From: a candidate division KSB1 bacterium
GTDB taxonomy: Bacteria > Electryoneota > RPQS01
Reading direction: 5' to 3'
Length of the DNA: 64,000 bases
NCBI GenBank assembly: GCA_016214895.1
Contig: JACRMR010000020.1
Span: 291,812-355,811 of the forward strand
Every line of letters begins with the position of its first letter. Within the stretch, counting starts at the first letter, position 1. A program made the translations under genes and the position numbers. Shown one piece after another: positions 42,197-49,368 of the stretch. The notes beneath the pieces are model-generated. The model had not been told where the DNA came from. It saw only the letters and a program-made list of their open reading frames with translations, and made no database searches.

Positions 42197-42224
42197 AATC
42201 GCCACCTCTTGCGGGGTGGCGATT
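42197..42224. terminator. Hairpin between convergent GT39-like and cytochrome-porin genes
   Basis: AATCGCCACC and GGTGGCGATT form a perfect 10-bp stem with an 8-nt loop. Neither side has a T-tract, so it may act mainly as an mRNA 3' end. Confidence 0.55.
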
Positions 42225-42235
42225 CTGCAGCGGGT

Positions 42236-42268
42236 CTCCCCCCACGTCGTGGGGGGATTAAGGGGGCG
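42236..42268 (+). repeat. C-run/G-run hairpin in a convergent gap
   Basis: CCCCCCACGTCGTGGGGGGATTAAGGGGG; stem CCCCCCACG/CGTGGGGGG. Confidence 0.8.
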
Positions 42269-42281
42269 GGCGGAGTTGACG

Positions 42282-43532
42282 TCAGAACTGAAAATGCACC
42301 ATCAGTTCCGCGTGCTGCGTGTTGCGCGCGCGGTCGGATGAGGAGTAGAGCCGGTAGCGCGGCTGAATATCGATCCACGGGAGCGGGAAGACTTGCAGGC
42401 CGATACTGGTGCGTTCGGCCTCGCTGCCGTCGGGATCGCCGTTTTCGAGCCAGTCGTATTGACCGCTGAGCCAGATGCCCGGCTGCAGCATGGTGTTGAG
42501 CTGCGTCGTACTGTACGCACTGACCACGTCCGCCCCGCCGGTGGGGTTCCAGTCCTTGCGGTCGTATTCGAACAGGAGCGCCGTGGTCAGGAAGCCGAAG
42601 CCGCCGGAGCAACCGAAGGTGCCGTCAAGTCCCTGCCAACCGATGCCGCCGAATCCGCCCCAGGCTTCGGTGCTGCGTTTGTCGGTGAACATGGCTTCGG
42701 AGGTGTAGCGCGGCGCGTAGATGTAGCTGCCGCCGGCGGTGAATTGCAGGCGGAATTTTTCGAGGCCGCGTTGCAGTTGCGCGCGCGCGAACCAGCGCTT
42801 TTGTTGATCGGTGGGCAGCGGATAGTTGATTTGCGCGCTGGTGAAAGACGCGCTGAGATCGAGCCACCAGGGCCGGGCTCCGATTTCCGCGCCGGTGCCG
42901 TAGTGGGGCGGAATCGGCTCGCTCTGGGCCGAGCCGTTGAACGGCGCGACGCGATCATCGAGTCCCGAGTACAATCCGGCGCGCACGTAGGACGAGTGAT
43001 CGGCGAAGGCCCAGCCGAAGCTTTCCTGAAACTGTCCAGCTTTGACGAAGCCGTGGAAGGGCAGCACTTCGGCCAGCCCATAGGCTTCGAAGCGGCCGTT
43101 ATGGTCGGCCACGCCGCGCGAAAGATAGATCAGGAACTGCTCGCTGGGCTGCAAGGTGAGATACAGGGAGCCTTCCATGAGCGACATGGTGCCGGTGTTG
43201 CTGGCGAGCGGTGCGGACAGTCCCTGTTGGTGTTCGGTGGCGGCGCTCTGCGAATTTTCGCTCATCCAGATTGTGCGGAGATCGGCGCCGATAATCACGG
43301 ATTCGGAAAGTTGCGGTTTGATCTTGTCGAGCTGCTCAAACGCGAGCGGTCGCACGGGCAGATAGTTGGGTGCGAAGAACTGCGACCCGTAGAGCGAGCG
43401 TTCGCCGCGTCCGGTGGGATTGGCATGACAGAGGAAACAGCTCTGGCCGAAGATGGCGGAGTAGTGGGCTTCGGCCCAGGCCGACGAGCTCAGGGCCAGC
43501 AGCAGCAGCAGCAACGGGAATCGGATTTTCAC
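42282..43532 (-). CDS. Outer membrane barrel protein with N-terminal monoheme cytochrome c motif
   Basis: 416 residues from a GTG with AGGAG 8 bp upstream. A signal peptide ends at AWA (residue 20). Right after it comes SCFLCHANPTG, a CxxCH c-type heme site (Cys32, Cys35, His36) in a very short pre-barrel region. The rest (about 60-416) alternates polar and hydrophobic residues, with repeated aromatic girdles (WLDLSASFTSAQINY, RWFARAQLQRG, KFRLQFTAGGSYIYA), and ends in AELMVHFQF with a C-terminal Phe, as outer membrane barrels do. A heme directly joined to a porin suggests an extracellular or periplasmic electron-transfer role. No matching cytochrome partner is nearby. Confidence 0.78.
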   Translation of the reverse strand: MKIRFPLLLLLLALSSSAWAEAHYSAIFGQSCFLCHANPTGRGERSLYGSQFFAPNYLPVRPLAFEQLDKIKPQLSESVIIGADLRTIWMSENSQSAATEHQQGLSAPLASNTGTMSLMEGSLYLTLQPSEQFLIYLSRGVADHNGRFEAYGLAEVLPFHGFVKAGQFQESFGWAFADHSSYVRAGLYSGLDDRVAPFNGSAQSEPIPPHYGTGAEIGARPWWLDLSASFTSAQINYPLPTDQQKRWFARAQLQRGLEKFRLQFTAGGSYIYAPRYTSEAMFTDKRSTEAWGGFGGIGWQGLDGTFGCSGGFGFLTTALLFEYDRKDWNPTGGADVVSAYSTTQLNTMLQPGIWLSGQYDWLENGDPDGSEAERTSIGLQVFPLPWIDIQPRYRLYSSSDRARNTQHAELMVHFQF

Positions 43533-43578
43533 GCGGGGTTCTCCTGTAAGCGGTTATCGGCGGTCGCACGCCAGGGGA

Positions 43579-43607
43579 AATATAAGGAAAGTGTTGGAAA
43601 TCGGCAA
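43579..43607 (-). promoter_or_regulatory. Sigma70-type promoter of the cytochrome-porin gene
   Basis: On the minus strand TTGCCG (43607-43602), 17-bp spacer, TATATT (43584-43579). The leader is about 40 nt and holds the AGGAG ribosome binding site. Confidence 0.72.
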
Positions 43608-43620
43608 TGTTACAGAGCCG

Positions 43621-43648
43621 TTGCGACTCGCGAGAAACCTCTTATATT
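43621..43648 (+). promoter_or_regulatory. Sigma70-type promoter of dapF, divergent from the porin promoter
   Basis: TTGCGA (43621-43626), 16-bp spacer, TATATT (43643-43648). The two -35 elements are only 13 bp apart, back to back. Confidence 0.68.
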
Positions 43649-43784
43649 GTGTTACGGCGCGCTGCGGAATCCGCTTCCGGGGGGGATCCGGCGCCGGATG
43701 CCTCGGCAGGCGCACAGTTGCGGACACCACCCTTTACCCTCCCGTGGGCGGTAGGGTGCCCGAAGGTACAGACGCCCGCTGCGC

Positions 43785-43884
43785 GAAGACACGCCCCCCC
43801 GGCCCCCCACAGGATGTGGGGGGAGAACCGACGCACCGCTTCCGGCCTTCATCCCTCGTCCCTCATTTCTCATCCCTTCCGTCC
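43785..43884 (+). repeat. Inverted C-run/G-run hairpin and TTCATCC/CTCGTCC 7-mers before dapF
   Basis: CCCCCCCGGCCCCCCACAGGATGTGGGGGG (43794-43823) is oriented against dapF, the only clear exception to the strand rule. TTCATCCCTCGTCCCTCATT continues through TCTCATCCC (43849-43877), 7 bp before the ATG. Confidence 0.8.
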
Positions 43885-44709
43885 ATGCCTCTGCGCTTTT
43901 CCAAGTACCACGGTCTGGGTAACGACTTCATTTTGTTGGATTGCCGTGACTTATCCACACCGTTGACACCGGAGCGGATTCGGTCGCTCTGTCATCGACA
44001 TAAGGGCATCGGCGCGGATGGCATACTGGTTCGCGAGGCGTCGGATGTTGCGGACCAGCGGATGGTGTTGCACAACGCGGACGGCAAGCCTGCGGAGATT
44101 TCGGGGAACGGGCTGCGCTGTTTTGCGATGTACGTTCACGAGCGGGGCGAGGGCAACGACGGTGAGCTTTCGGTGGAAACAGGCGGGGGCGTGCTGCGGG
44201 CCTGGGTGCGCGGGGAGCGCGATGTGGAAACCACGATGCCGGCTCCGGCGGCGTTGCGGCAGGCGTGGGAGTCGGGAACGCGGCCGAAGTTGGTCCAGCT
44301 TTACGCGGAGGGCATGCCGTTTTCGGTGTTGCCGGTGAATGTGGGGAATCCGCACGGCGTGATTTTCGGTCCGGCGCGGGACATTCCGTTTGCGGGAAAG
44401 TACGGCCCATCGCTGGAGCACGACGCGCTGTTTCCCGAGGGTGCGAATATCCAGTTCGCGCATTTGGTCTCGCCGATCGTGGTCGAGTTAGTCGTGTGGG
44501 AGCGCGGCTCGGGCGTGACGCTGGCCTGTGGTTCGGGATCGGTGGCGACGGCCTGCGCGGGCTGTAGTGCCGGACTGCTGCGGTTTGACACGCCGATTGC
44601 CGTCAAGATGCCGGGCGGGACGCTGACAATTACGGTGGGTGGGGGCTTCGCCTGGATTCGGCAGCGGGGTGAGGTGATGAAGGTTTATGAAGGAGTATGC
44701 AATTTGTGA
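43885..44709 (+). CDS. dapF: Diaminopimelate epimerase, first active-site Cys replaced by Ser
   Basis: 274 residues from the ATG at 43885 (the frame is open back to 43591, but that stretch is repeat). Landmarks are FSKYHGLGNDFILLD, HKGIGADGIL, LHNADGKPAEISGNGLRC and VNVGNPHGVIF. The second half has LACGSGSVATACAG with Cys215 as catalytic base. In typical DapF the first motif is CGNG.RC with catalytic Cys73; here residue 73 is Ser (codon TCG at 44101). The enzyme converts LL- to meso-diaminopimelate by a two-base mechanism, and loss of one thiol usually cripples it. Either this lineage works with Ser or the following Cys, or activity is changed. Confidence 0.9.
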   Translation: MPLRFSKYHGLGNDFILLDCRDLSTPLTPERIRSLCHRHKGIGADGILVREASDVADQRMVLHNADGKPAEISGNGLRCFAMYVHERGEGNDGELSVETGGGVLRAWVRGERDVETTMPAPAALRQAWESGTRPKLVQLYAEGMPFSVLPVNVGNPHGVIFGPARDIPFAGKYGPSLEHDALFPEGANIQFAHLVSPIVVELVVWERGSGVTLACGSGSVATACAGCSAGLLRFDTPIAVKMPGGTLTITVGGGFAWIRQRGEVMKVYEGVCNL

Positions 44710-44744
44710 GGGTCGAGCAAAAGTGTTTTTGACCAAACAAGGGC

Positions 44745-45152
44745 TTACTCGTTATCGATCATGGAGATAAGCGAGAGGTCGCCACGACGGACATAGAGGC
44801 TGCGGAGCTGGCTGAGGAGCGAGCGAAGCTGGCGCTCCATGCGGGAATCGTAGCGGGAGAAGCGGTCGAGGTGGGGAATGACAGATTCGCGCGTCAGTAG
44901 TTTAGCGGCGCTGGCATTGGTCGCCTGATATTCGAGGCCATACAGGCGGAATAGACGGAAGTACTGAATGGCGATACGATCGACGAGGAGTTTCTCCTCG
45001 TCAGTGTGCGGATGGTAGTTCTCGTGGAGTGTGGCGCGGAAATCTTCGAAGGTATCGCGTTCGTAGTCACGCAGATAGATGAGGAACATCTCATCGGTAG
45101 CGCGGAGACCGTGCTTCATGGCATTGAGGCGAGGGCCGATAGGGGTGGACAT
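44745..45152 (-). CDS. Small conserved protein with NAMKHG motif
   Basis: 135 residues from the ATG at 45152 (the frame continues upstream only through repeat). It begins TPIGPRLNAMKHGLRATDEMFL; the N-A-x-K-H-G segment is typical of small bacterial and phage proteins annotated as unknown, some near mobile elements. The rest is predicted helical: DYERDTFEDFRATLHENYHP, EEKLLVDRIAIQYFRLFRLYGLEYQ, then RQLRSLLSQLRSLYVRRGD. No catalytic motif is visible. It has its own promoter at 45213-45241 and faces dapF convergently. Function unknown. Confidence 0.65.
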   Translation of the reverse strand: MSTPIGPRLNAMKHGLRATDEMFLIYLRDYERDTFEDFRATLHENYHPHTDEEKLLVDRIAIQYFRLFRLYGLEYQATNASAAKLLTRESVIPHLDRFSRYDSRMERQLRSLLSQLRSLYVRRGDLSLISMIDNE

Positions 45153-45188
45153 GGGGGGAATGGTCAAGGAACAGGGAACAAGGAACAA
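45153..45188 (-). repeat. TTCCTTG/TTCCCTG 7-mers before the NAMKHG gene
   Basis: Minus strand reads TTTGTTCCTTGTTCCCTG and TTCCTTGACC, then CATTCCCCCC before the ATG. No Shine-Dalgarno. Confidence 0.72.
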
Positions 45189-45212
45189 AGCCGAGTGGGG
45201 TGGATTGGGCTT

Positions 45213-45241
45213 AATATACGAAATATTTGGCGTGAAGGCAA
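45213..45241 (-). promoter_or_regulatory. Sigma70-type promoter of the NAMKHG gene
   Basis: On the minus strand TTGCCT (45241-45236), 17-bp spacer, TATATT (45218-45213), in a locally AT-rich stretch. Predicted leader about 55 nt, consisting mostly of the 7-mer repeat. Confidence 0.72.
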
Positions 45242-45395
45242 GTGAATTTTTATTAAAAGCAACAAATAGTTGAACAAAAAAGGGGTTAGGCGGATATTGT
45301 GTCTGGCTAAGGGATTGATGGGGATGGAGATAGAGATTGGCGGAGGATGGGCGGATGGGGTGGTGGGAGAGGCGAGGGGGGAGGAACGGAAGCGG

Positions 45396-45433
45396 AACCC
45401 CCCTGTGATCCCCCCTTGAAAGGGGGGATGGGG
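45396..45433 (-). repeat. C-run/G-run hairpin between the NAMKHG gene and RAYT
   Basis: CCCCCCTGTGATCCCCCCTTGAAAGGGGGG on the plus strand; in minus orientation this is CCCCCCTTTCAAGGGGGG plus a second G-run. The surrounding 45242-45525 is otherwise featureless. Confidence 0.75.
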
Positions 45434-45525
45434 TGCGAGCATTAGCGAGGGGTGGCGCGCGCGGTGTAGCCCATTGCTGCTCAGATTACGTCATCGAGCC
45501 GTTATGGTTGGCCAGAGTGCTCACA

Positions 45526-45551
45526 GGTAGCGCCGACCCTACGTGGTCACC
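45526..45551 (+). repeat. REP element upstream of RAYT
   Basis: GGTAGCGCCGACCCTACGTGGTCACC: foot GTAG, stem GACC/GGTC around CTACGT; it ends 2 bp before the RAYT start codon. Degraded relative to the downstream copies. Confidence 0.7.
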
Positions 45552-45553
45552 AA

Positions 45554-46168
45554 ATGACCGTATCGACCATGAAGTCCTTAAGACTCCGCGATTTCAACTA
45601 CTCGAATCCGGGCGCGTATTTCGTGACGATTTGCCTCCATCATGGCGACAGTCGTTTCGGCGATGTGCTCGATGATCGCGTGGCCTTGAACGACGCGGGA
45701 TTAATGGCGATGGATTGGTGGAACGAGCTTGCCTGCAAGTACCCGGGCGTACGTCTCGATGAGTTCATCGTGATGCCCAATCACCTGCACGGAATCATCT
45801 TCATCACCGACGGCCTCGAATCCTCGCGGGTAGAGGCGGCCCTGAGTGGTCGCCACGATACGCGGGTAGAGGCGGCCCTACGTGGCCGCCCGTCACCGAC
45901 TCCCGATACCCCCCCGAATCTCTCTCGCATCCTCGACTGGTACAAAACGATGACCACGAACTCGTACATCCGTGGTGTCAAGGCGTTGGACTGGCCTCGC
46001 TTCGACGGCCATCTCTGGCAGCGCTCGTTCTACGACCGGATCATCACCCGCGAGCGCACGCTTGAGCTCATGCGGCAGTACATTCAATTGAACCCGCTCC
46101 GTTGGCCGCAGGATCGTGAACACCCGCGCTTGCGTGAAATGCGGGCGGGGGCCTCCCCACGCGCATAG
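45554..46168 (+). CDS. REP-associated tyrosine transposase (RAYT, Y1/HUH family)
   Basis: 204 residues, usual RAYT size. Markers: RDFNYSNPGAYFVTICLHHGDSRFGDV at the N-terminus, the metal-binding HUH in VMPNHLHGIIF, YKTMTTNSYIRG with the likely catalytic Tyr, and LWQRSFYDRIITRER at the C-terminus. RAYTs cut and join single-stranded REP hairpins that carry a GTAG/GGAG foot. This gene has such hairpins on both sides, and residues 92-115 (RVEAALSGRHDT, then RVEAALRGRP) are themselves two REP copies read in frame, inserted in the variable loop before LSRILDWYK. The ATG at 45554 or 45569 may be used. Confidence 0.9.
   Translation: MTVSTMKSLRLRDFNYSNPGAYFVTICLHHGDSRFGDVLDDRVALNDAGLMAMDWWNELACKYPGVRLDEFIVMPNHLHGIIFITDGLESSRVEAALSGRHDTRVEAALRGRPSPTPDTPPNLSRILDWYKTMTTNSYIRGVKALDWPRFDGHLWQRSFYDRIITRERTLELMRQYIQLNPLRWPQDREHPRLREMRAGASPRA
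45828..45890 (+). repeat. Two REP elements inside the RAYT reading frame
   Basis: GGGTAGAGGCGGCCCTGAGTGGTCGCC in two stems (45828-45854) and a second copy with loop CTACGT (45864-45890), spaced by exactly 36 bp (12 codons). The second copy has a perfect GGCGGCC/GGCCGCC stem. Confidence 0.88.
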
Positions 46169-46182
46169 GTGTGACGGTTTCG

Positions 46183-46279
46183 GAAAGGCGACCACGTAGG
46201 GTCGCCTCTACCCTTTCGCCTCAACCTTTTCGCCCAGGTGTGACGGTTCCCGGACGGGCGACCACATAGGGTCGCCTCT
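46183..46279 (-). repeat. Two inverted REP elements downstream of RAYT
   Basis: GGCGACCACGTAGGGTCGCC and GGCGACCACATAGGGTCGCC, each followed by TCTACCC (complement GGGTAGA), at 46183-46209 and 46253-46279. They are part of a 70-bp direct repeat that also includes AGGTGTGACGGTT. Their orientation is opposite to the upstream REP, as in REPIN/BIME pairs. Confidence 0.88.
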
Positions 46280-46311
46280 ACCCTTCACGACGAGTACATC
46301 AGCCACTAAAC

Positions 46312-46611
46312 ATGCCGTGTCCGTATCCAGAATGTAATCGCGAATCGTACAGAGACCTCAACCCGCTTGAGGCGAAGTGCATCTTTCATGCGGAACAGAA
46401 GGATGCGCAGAAGTTTCGGGATGCGCTGGCGAAGTTGATTTGGGGGTGGTATCGGGGGAAGGCGGACGCGTTCACCAGAAGGAAGAACGATGGACTCAAC
46501 ATTCTTCAGCGAGTCAACCGGGCTCTACTTCTACAGTGCCTTGTTTCAGGGGAACATGGCATTGCTGGGTGTATTGGCCGTATTCCTGGTTTTCAGGCTG
46601 CAGGCACATGA
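46312..46611 (+). pseudogene. Remnant of a pentapeptide-repeat-type protein N-terminus
   Basis: The first 60 residues (PCPYPECNRES, CIFHAEQKDAQKFRDALAKLI) match the zinc-like Cys-rich N-terminal cap that in other bacteria precedes pentapeptide repeats. No pentapeptide repeats follow: after GKADAFTRRK the frame runs into sequence whose +1 frame is the next, better-looking membrane protein. The 99-codon frame is therefore probably a decayed 5' fragment joined to a different gene. It could also be a genuine short cap-only protein. Confidence 0.5.
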
Positions 46612-47179
46612 ACATAGCGTGAATTCCGCCTTGGGCCGCATGGCAGATTACGCCAGAGATGTCTTCGTCTCTCGTAACCAGGCGCCCATTCCACTCAGGA
46701 CGACTTCGGTTTGGGAGCTCTCAGATTCTATTCGCACTTGGGCAATGAAACCGAAGACAGGAGGTCCAGTTGAAGGCTACGATGTCGACGCCATAGTTGA
46801 TACTGCACTGCTACTTCAGAATGATCGGCAGTTTTGCGATCTTGTTGCAACTGCTTCTGGAGCTGAGATGCTTGCCATGGTCATCCTGAGAAGATTCACG
46901 CTTTCCGCCTCGCTGATCGTCGGTGTGATTGTCATGTCCTTAGTCGCAATGCCGCTTGCTGTTGTGATTCACGAGATTGACATCTGTGTAGAAGCACTGT
47001 GTTTTGCGATCACCATTCTGACTCAACTGGTTGCGTTGTACCTATCGGTCGCTTACATTCGATTCGCGGGCAATCCAAGTCCCAACGATTTGACGCAGAT
47101 TCCTCCCGATGTTGTCCGCAATTCTGATGGCAAGTTAGTTAGCCGAAAGATGCGAGGGTTGACTGCGGATAGTGACTGA
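46490..47179 (+). CDS. Predicted membrane protein, function unknown
   Basis: 229 residues with one N-terminal membrane segment (ALFQGNMALLGVLAVFLVFRL) and two or three more near residues 140-195 (LSASLIVGVIVMSLVAMPLAVVIHEI-like, then ALCFAITILTQLVALYLSVAYI). The soluble part between them (about 45-130) is helical. Base composition is lower in GC than the flanking genes, similar to the preceding remnant, suggesting that both arrived together. The start overlaps the remnant ORF; no Shine-Dalgarno. No family recognised. Confidence 0.6.
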   Translation: MDSTFFSESTGLYFYSALFQGNMALLGVLAVFLVFRLQAHEHSVNSALGRMADYARDVFVSRNQAPIPLRTTSVWELSDSIRTWAMKPKTGGPVEGYDVDAIVDTALLLQNDRQFCDLVATASGAEMLAMVILRRFTLSASLIVGVIVMSLVAMPLAVVIHEIDICVEALCFAITILTQLVALYLSVAYIRFAGNPSPNDLTQIPPDVVRNSDGKLVSRKMRGLTADSD

Positions 47180-47284
47180 TCGGCCGGTCTCAGATCTCCC
47201 ATCTTCGTCTGCTGTCGAATCCCCGACGGTTTTCGATCACGTTCTCAATCTTTGCAGTGCGGCGGCGGTTCCGGCATTAGAGAA

Positions 47285-47482
47285 GAAGAGCGGGGCATGT
47301 CAATGCTCAAGAGACATGCCGCCGCAACTCGCGCCGAGCCGGGTTAAGGTCTTCCGCAACCCGGCCGGAATCGGAATCGGTCCTCCAGATCGCTCACGGC
47401 TGTGCGGCGCTACTGCACGGGCGTTGCCATCGGCCCCTGCGGTTGACCCTCATCGATCATCTATCATCTTTCATCTATCGGT
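47285..47482 (+). repeat. Hairpins and TCATCTA-type 7-mers before the HD protein
   Basis: Inverted GCGGGGCATGTCAATGCTC...GAGACATGCCGCCGC (47291-47326); CCGAGCCGGGTTAAGGTCTTCCGCAACCCGGCCGGAATC (47334-47372); the small GGCTGTGCGGCGC element (47398-47411). CATCGATCATCTATCATC and further units (47452-47480) end 2 bp before the ATG. The rest of 47180-47482 holds nothing recognisable. Confidence 0.8.
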
Positions 47483-48082
47483 ATGCGTTCGGCGATATCA
47501 CTGAGCTACACAATTCCGCTGCCGCGTGACGAGTTGATTCCGCGGGGGGAGTTTTTCGCGCATGCGTCGGATGTGCACGGGCGGCTGCACGTGGCGCGGG
47601 TGCTCGTGCATGCGCTGCGGCTGATTCAGGCGACGGGGAACGCGCCACGCGAAACGGCGGTGTGGGGTGCGGCGTACTTACACGATCTGGGCCGCGCCCA
47701 CGACGGCTATTGCCGGATGCACGGTCAATGGTCGATGGATCGGTTTCGGCAAATCGCGGAGATCCGACTCGCGCTGGCGGCGGGCGGCGCGTCTGACGGG
47801 CTCCTGCCGGCGATTGAGTATGCCGTGGTGCAGCACTGTCTCGCGCTGGAACCCGCCGCGGCGCATCCGCACTATCTCGTGGCCGCCTTGTTGAAGGACG
47901 CGGACGCGCTGGACCGCGTGCGGTTGGGCCAGCTCGATCCGCGCTTTCTGCGGTTTCCGGAATCGCACGGGATGATCCGCTTTGCCGAGCGGCTCTACCG
48001 GCGGACGGATGACCGCTTCGATCCGCATGCTGCGCAGTTATTTTCGCAGGTGTGGGACGCGGCGCAGGAGTTGCTGCGGTAG
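47483..48082 (+). CDS. HD-domain phosphohydrolase
   Basis: 199 residues. The HD metal site is formed by HGRLHVARV (His32/His36 region), YLHDLGRAHDGY (His67-Asp68, with His73 nearby) and KDADALDRVRLG, where the last Asp completes the set. This is the minimal HD superfamily found in stand-alone nucleotidases and phosphodiesterases. The C-terminus is a helix rich in Arg and Gln. Substrate unknown. The next gene, dapL, starts 143 bp downstream after hairpin and 7-mer repeats. Confidence 0.83.
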   Translation: MRSAISLSYTIPLPRDELIPRGEFFAHASDVHGRLHVARVLVHALRLIQATGNAPRETAVWGAAYLHDLGRAHDGYCRMHGQWSMDRFRQIAEIRLALAAGGASDGLLPAIEYAVVQHCLALEPAAAHPHYLVAALLKDADALDRVRLGQLDPRFLRFPESHGMIRFAERLYRRTDDRFDPHAAQLFSQVWDAAQELLR

Positions 48083-48109
48083 GACGCCGCTCGCGCACGG
48101 CGGAGTTTG

Positions 48110-48222
48110 GCTGCCGTCAATTCCGGCGGGGCACAGTCCCCGCTCGGCGGATTCCGACTTCGGCAACAAGCCCGTGCGGCGCTACGATCTTCATCGTTCA
48201 TCGTTCATCGTTCATCGTTTCT
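48110..48222 (+). repeat. Inverted hairpin and TTCATCG 7-mers before dapL
   Basis: AATTCCGGCGGGGCACAGTCCCCGCTCGGCGG (48119-48150) is a CCGAG-type element in reverse; GGCAACAAGCCCGTGCGGCGC follows at 48163. TTCATCGTTCATCGTTCATC and a fourth unit (48190-48219) end 6 bp before the ATG. Confidence 0.82.
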
Positions 48223-48225
48223 GCC

Positions 48226-49368
48226 ATGTCCGACTACGCCATTCGACTGAGTAAGCTGCCGCCGTATCTGTTCGCGGAGCTGGAGCGCAAGATCGCGGAG
48301 AAGACGCGGCAGGGCCGTGATGTGATCAATCTTGGCATCGGCGACCCGGATTTACCGCCGCCGGACATGTTCACGAAGTCGTTGCAGCGGCACGCGGCCG
48401 ATCCCGACGCGCACTTATATTCGAGTTCGCGCGGCGATCCACACGTGCGTGGGGCCGTATCCCGGTATTTCAAGGGGCGGTTCGGTGTTGAACTCGATCC
48501 GGAGTCGCAGATTTGCGTGGTGTTGGGCGGGAAAGAGGGGCTGGCCTCGCTGGGGCGCGCGTATGTGAATCCGGGCGATATCGTGGCCGTGCCGTCGCCG
48601 GCCTATCCGGTGTACGCGCAGGGGATCACGACGCTGTGCGACGGACAGGTGCGTGTGATTTCGCTTCGTCCCGATCATGGTTTTCTGCCTGACTTGAGCG
48701 AAGCGGAAGGCGCGCGGATGCTGTTTTTGAACTATCCGAATAATCCGACGGGCGCGATTGCGTCGGATCTATTCTGGGAGCAGCTCGCGGATTTCTGTGA
48801 TTCGCATCCGGAGACGGTGGTTTGCCACGATCATGCCTACAGCGAGATGACGTTTGGCGACTATGTCGCGCCGTCGCTGTTGGAGCAGACGCCGAATTGC
48901 GTGGAGTTGCACTCGCTGTCGAAGGTGTTTAACGCGACCGGATTTCGCATTGGCTTCGCGGTCGGACGGGCGGATATTATCCAGGGGCTGGTACGCGTGA
49001 AATCGCAGATTGACTCGGGCGCGCCGCTGCTGATCCAACGGGCGATGGCGGATGGGCTAAGTGAGTATCGCGGGCCGACGCCGCCGCCGGAGGTGCGGAA
49101 AATTCGCAATGTCTATGGCGAGCGCCGCGCCTATGCCGAGCAGGCCTTGAGCGAGTTGGGGCTGGACGTGACGCGGAGTCCGGCGACATTTTATGTCTGG
49201 GCGCGCGTGGGCGAGGACGAACTGCCGTTTGTGGAGCGCGCGCTGGAGCGTGACGTGGTCGTGAGTCCGGGGCGGGGCTTCGGCCCGGAAGGAATCGGCT
49301 ACGTGCGGCTGGCACTGACGCAGCCGCTGGCGCGGATTCAGGAAGCGCTGGGGAGGTTGCGGAGGTGA
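48226..49368 (+). CDS. dapL: LL-diaminopimelate aminotransferase-type class I aminotransferase
   Basis: 380 residues from the ATG at 48226. The fold-type I aminotransferase is clear: DVINLGIGDPDLPPP at the N-terminus, YSSSRGDPHVRGAVSRYF, FLNYPNNPTGA, and the PLP Lys233 in HSLSKVFNATGFRIGFAVG. DapL converts tetrahydrodipicolinate directly to LL-DAP, which is then epimerised by DapF. This fits the genes present here (dapA, dapB, dapF, no dapD/dapE in view). Assignment to DapL rather than another class I enzyme rests on overall motif wording and pathway context. The stop overlaps the next gene (GTGA). Confidence 0.82.
   Translation: MSDYAIRLSKLPPYLFAELERKIAEKTRQGRDVINLGIGDPDLPPPDMFTKSLQRHAADPDAHLYSSSRGDPHVRGAVSRYFKGRFGVELDPESQICVVLGGKEGLASLGRAYVNPGDIVAVPSPAYPVYAQGITTLCDGQVRVISLRPDHGFLPDLSEAEGARMLFLNYPNNPTGAIASDLFWEQLADFCDSHPETVVCHDHAYSEMTFGDYVAPSLLEQTPNCVELHSLSKVFNATGFRIGFAVGRADIIQGLVRVKSQIDSGAPLLIQRAMADGLSEYRGPTPPPEVRKIRNVYGERRAYAEQALSELGLDVTRSPATFYVWARVGEDELPFVERALERDVVVSPGRGFGPEGIGYVRLALTQPLARIQEALGRLRR

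Noticed and set aside
44710-44745. GGTC...TTTTTGACC as a terminator between dapF and the convergent gene
   Set aside because: Only a 4-bp outer stem and interrupted inner pairing; too weak to call.
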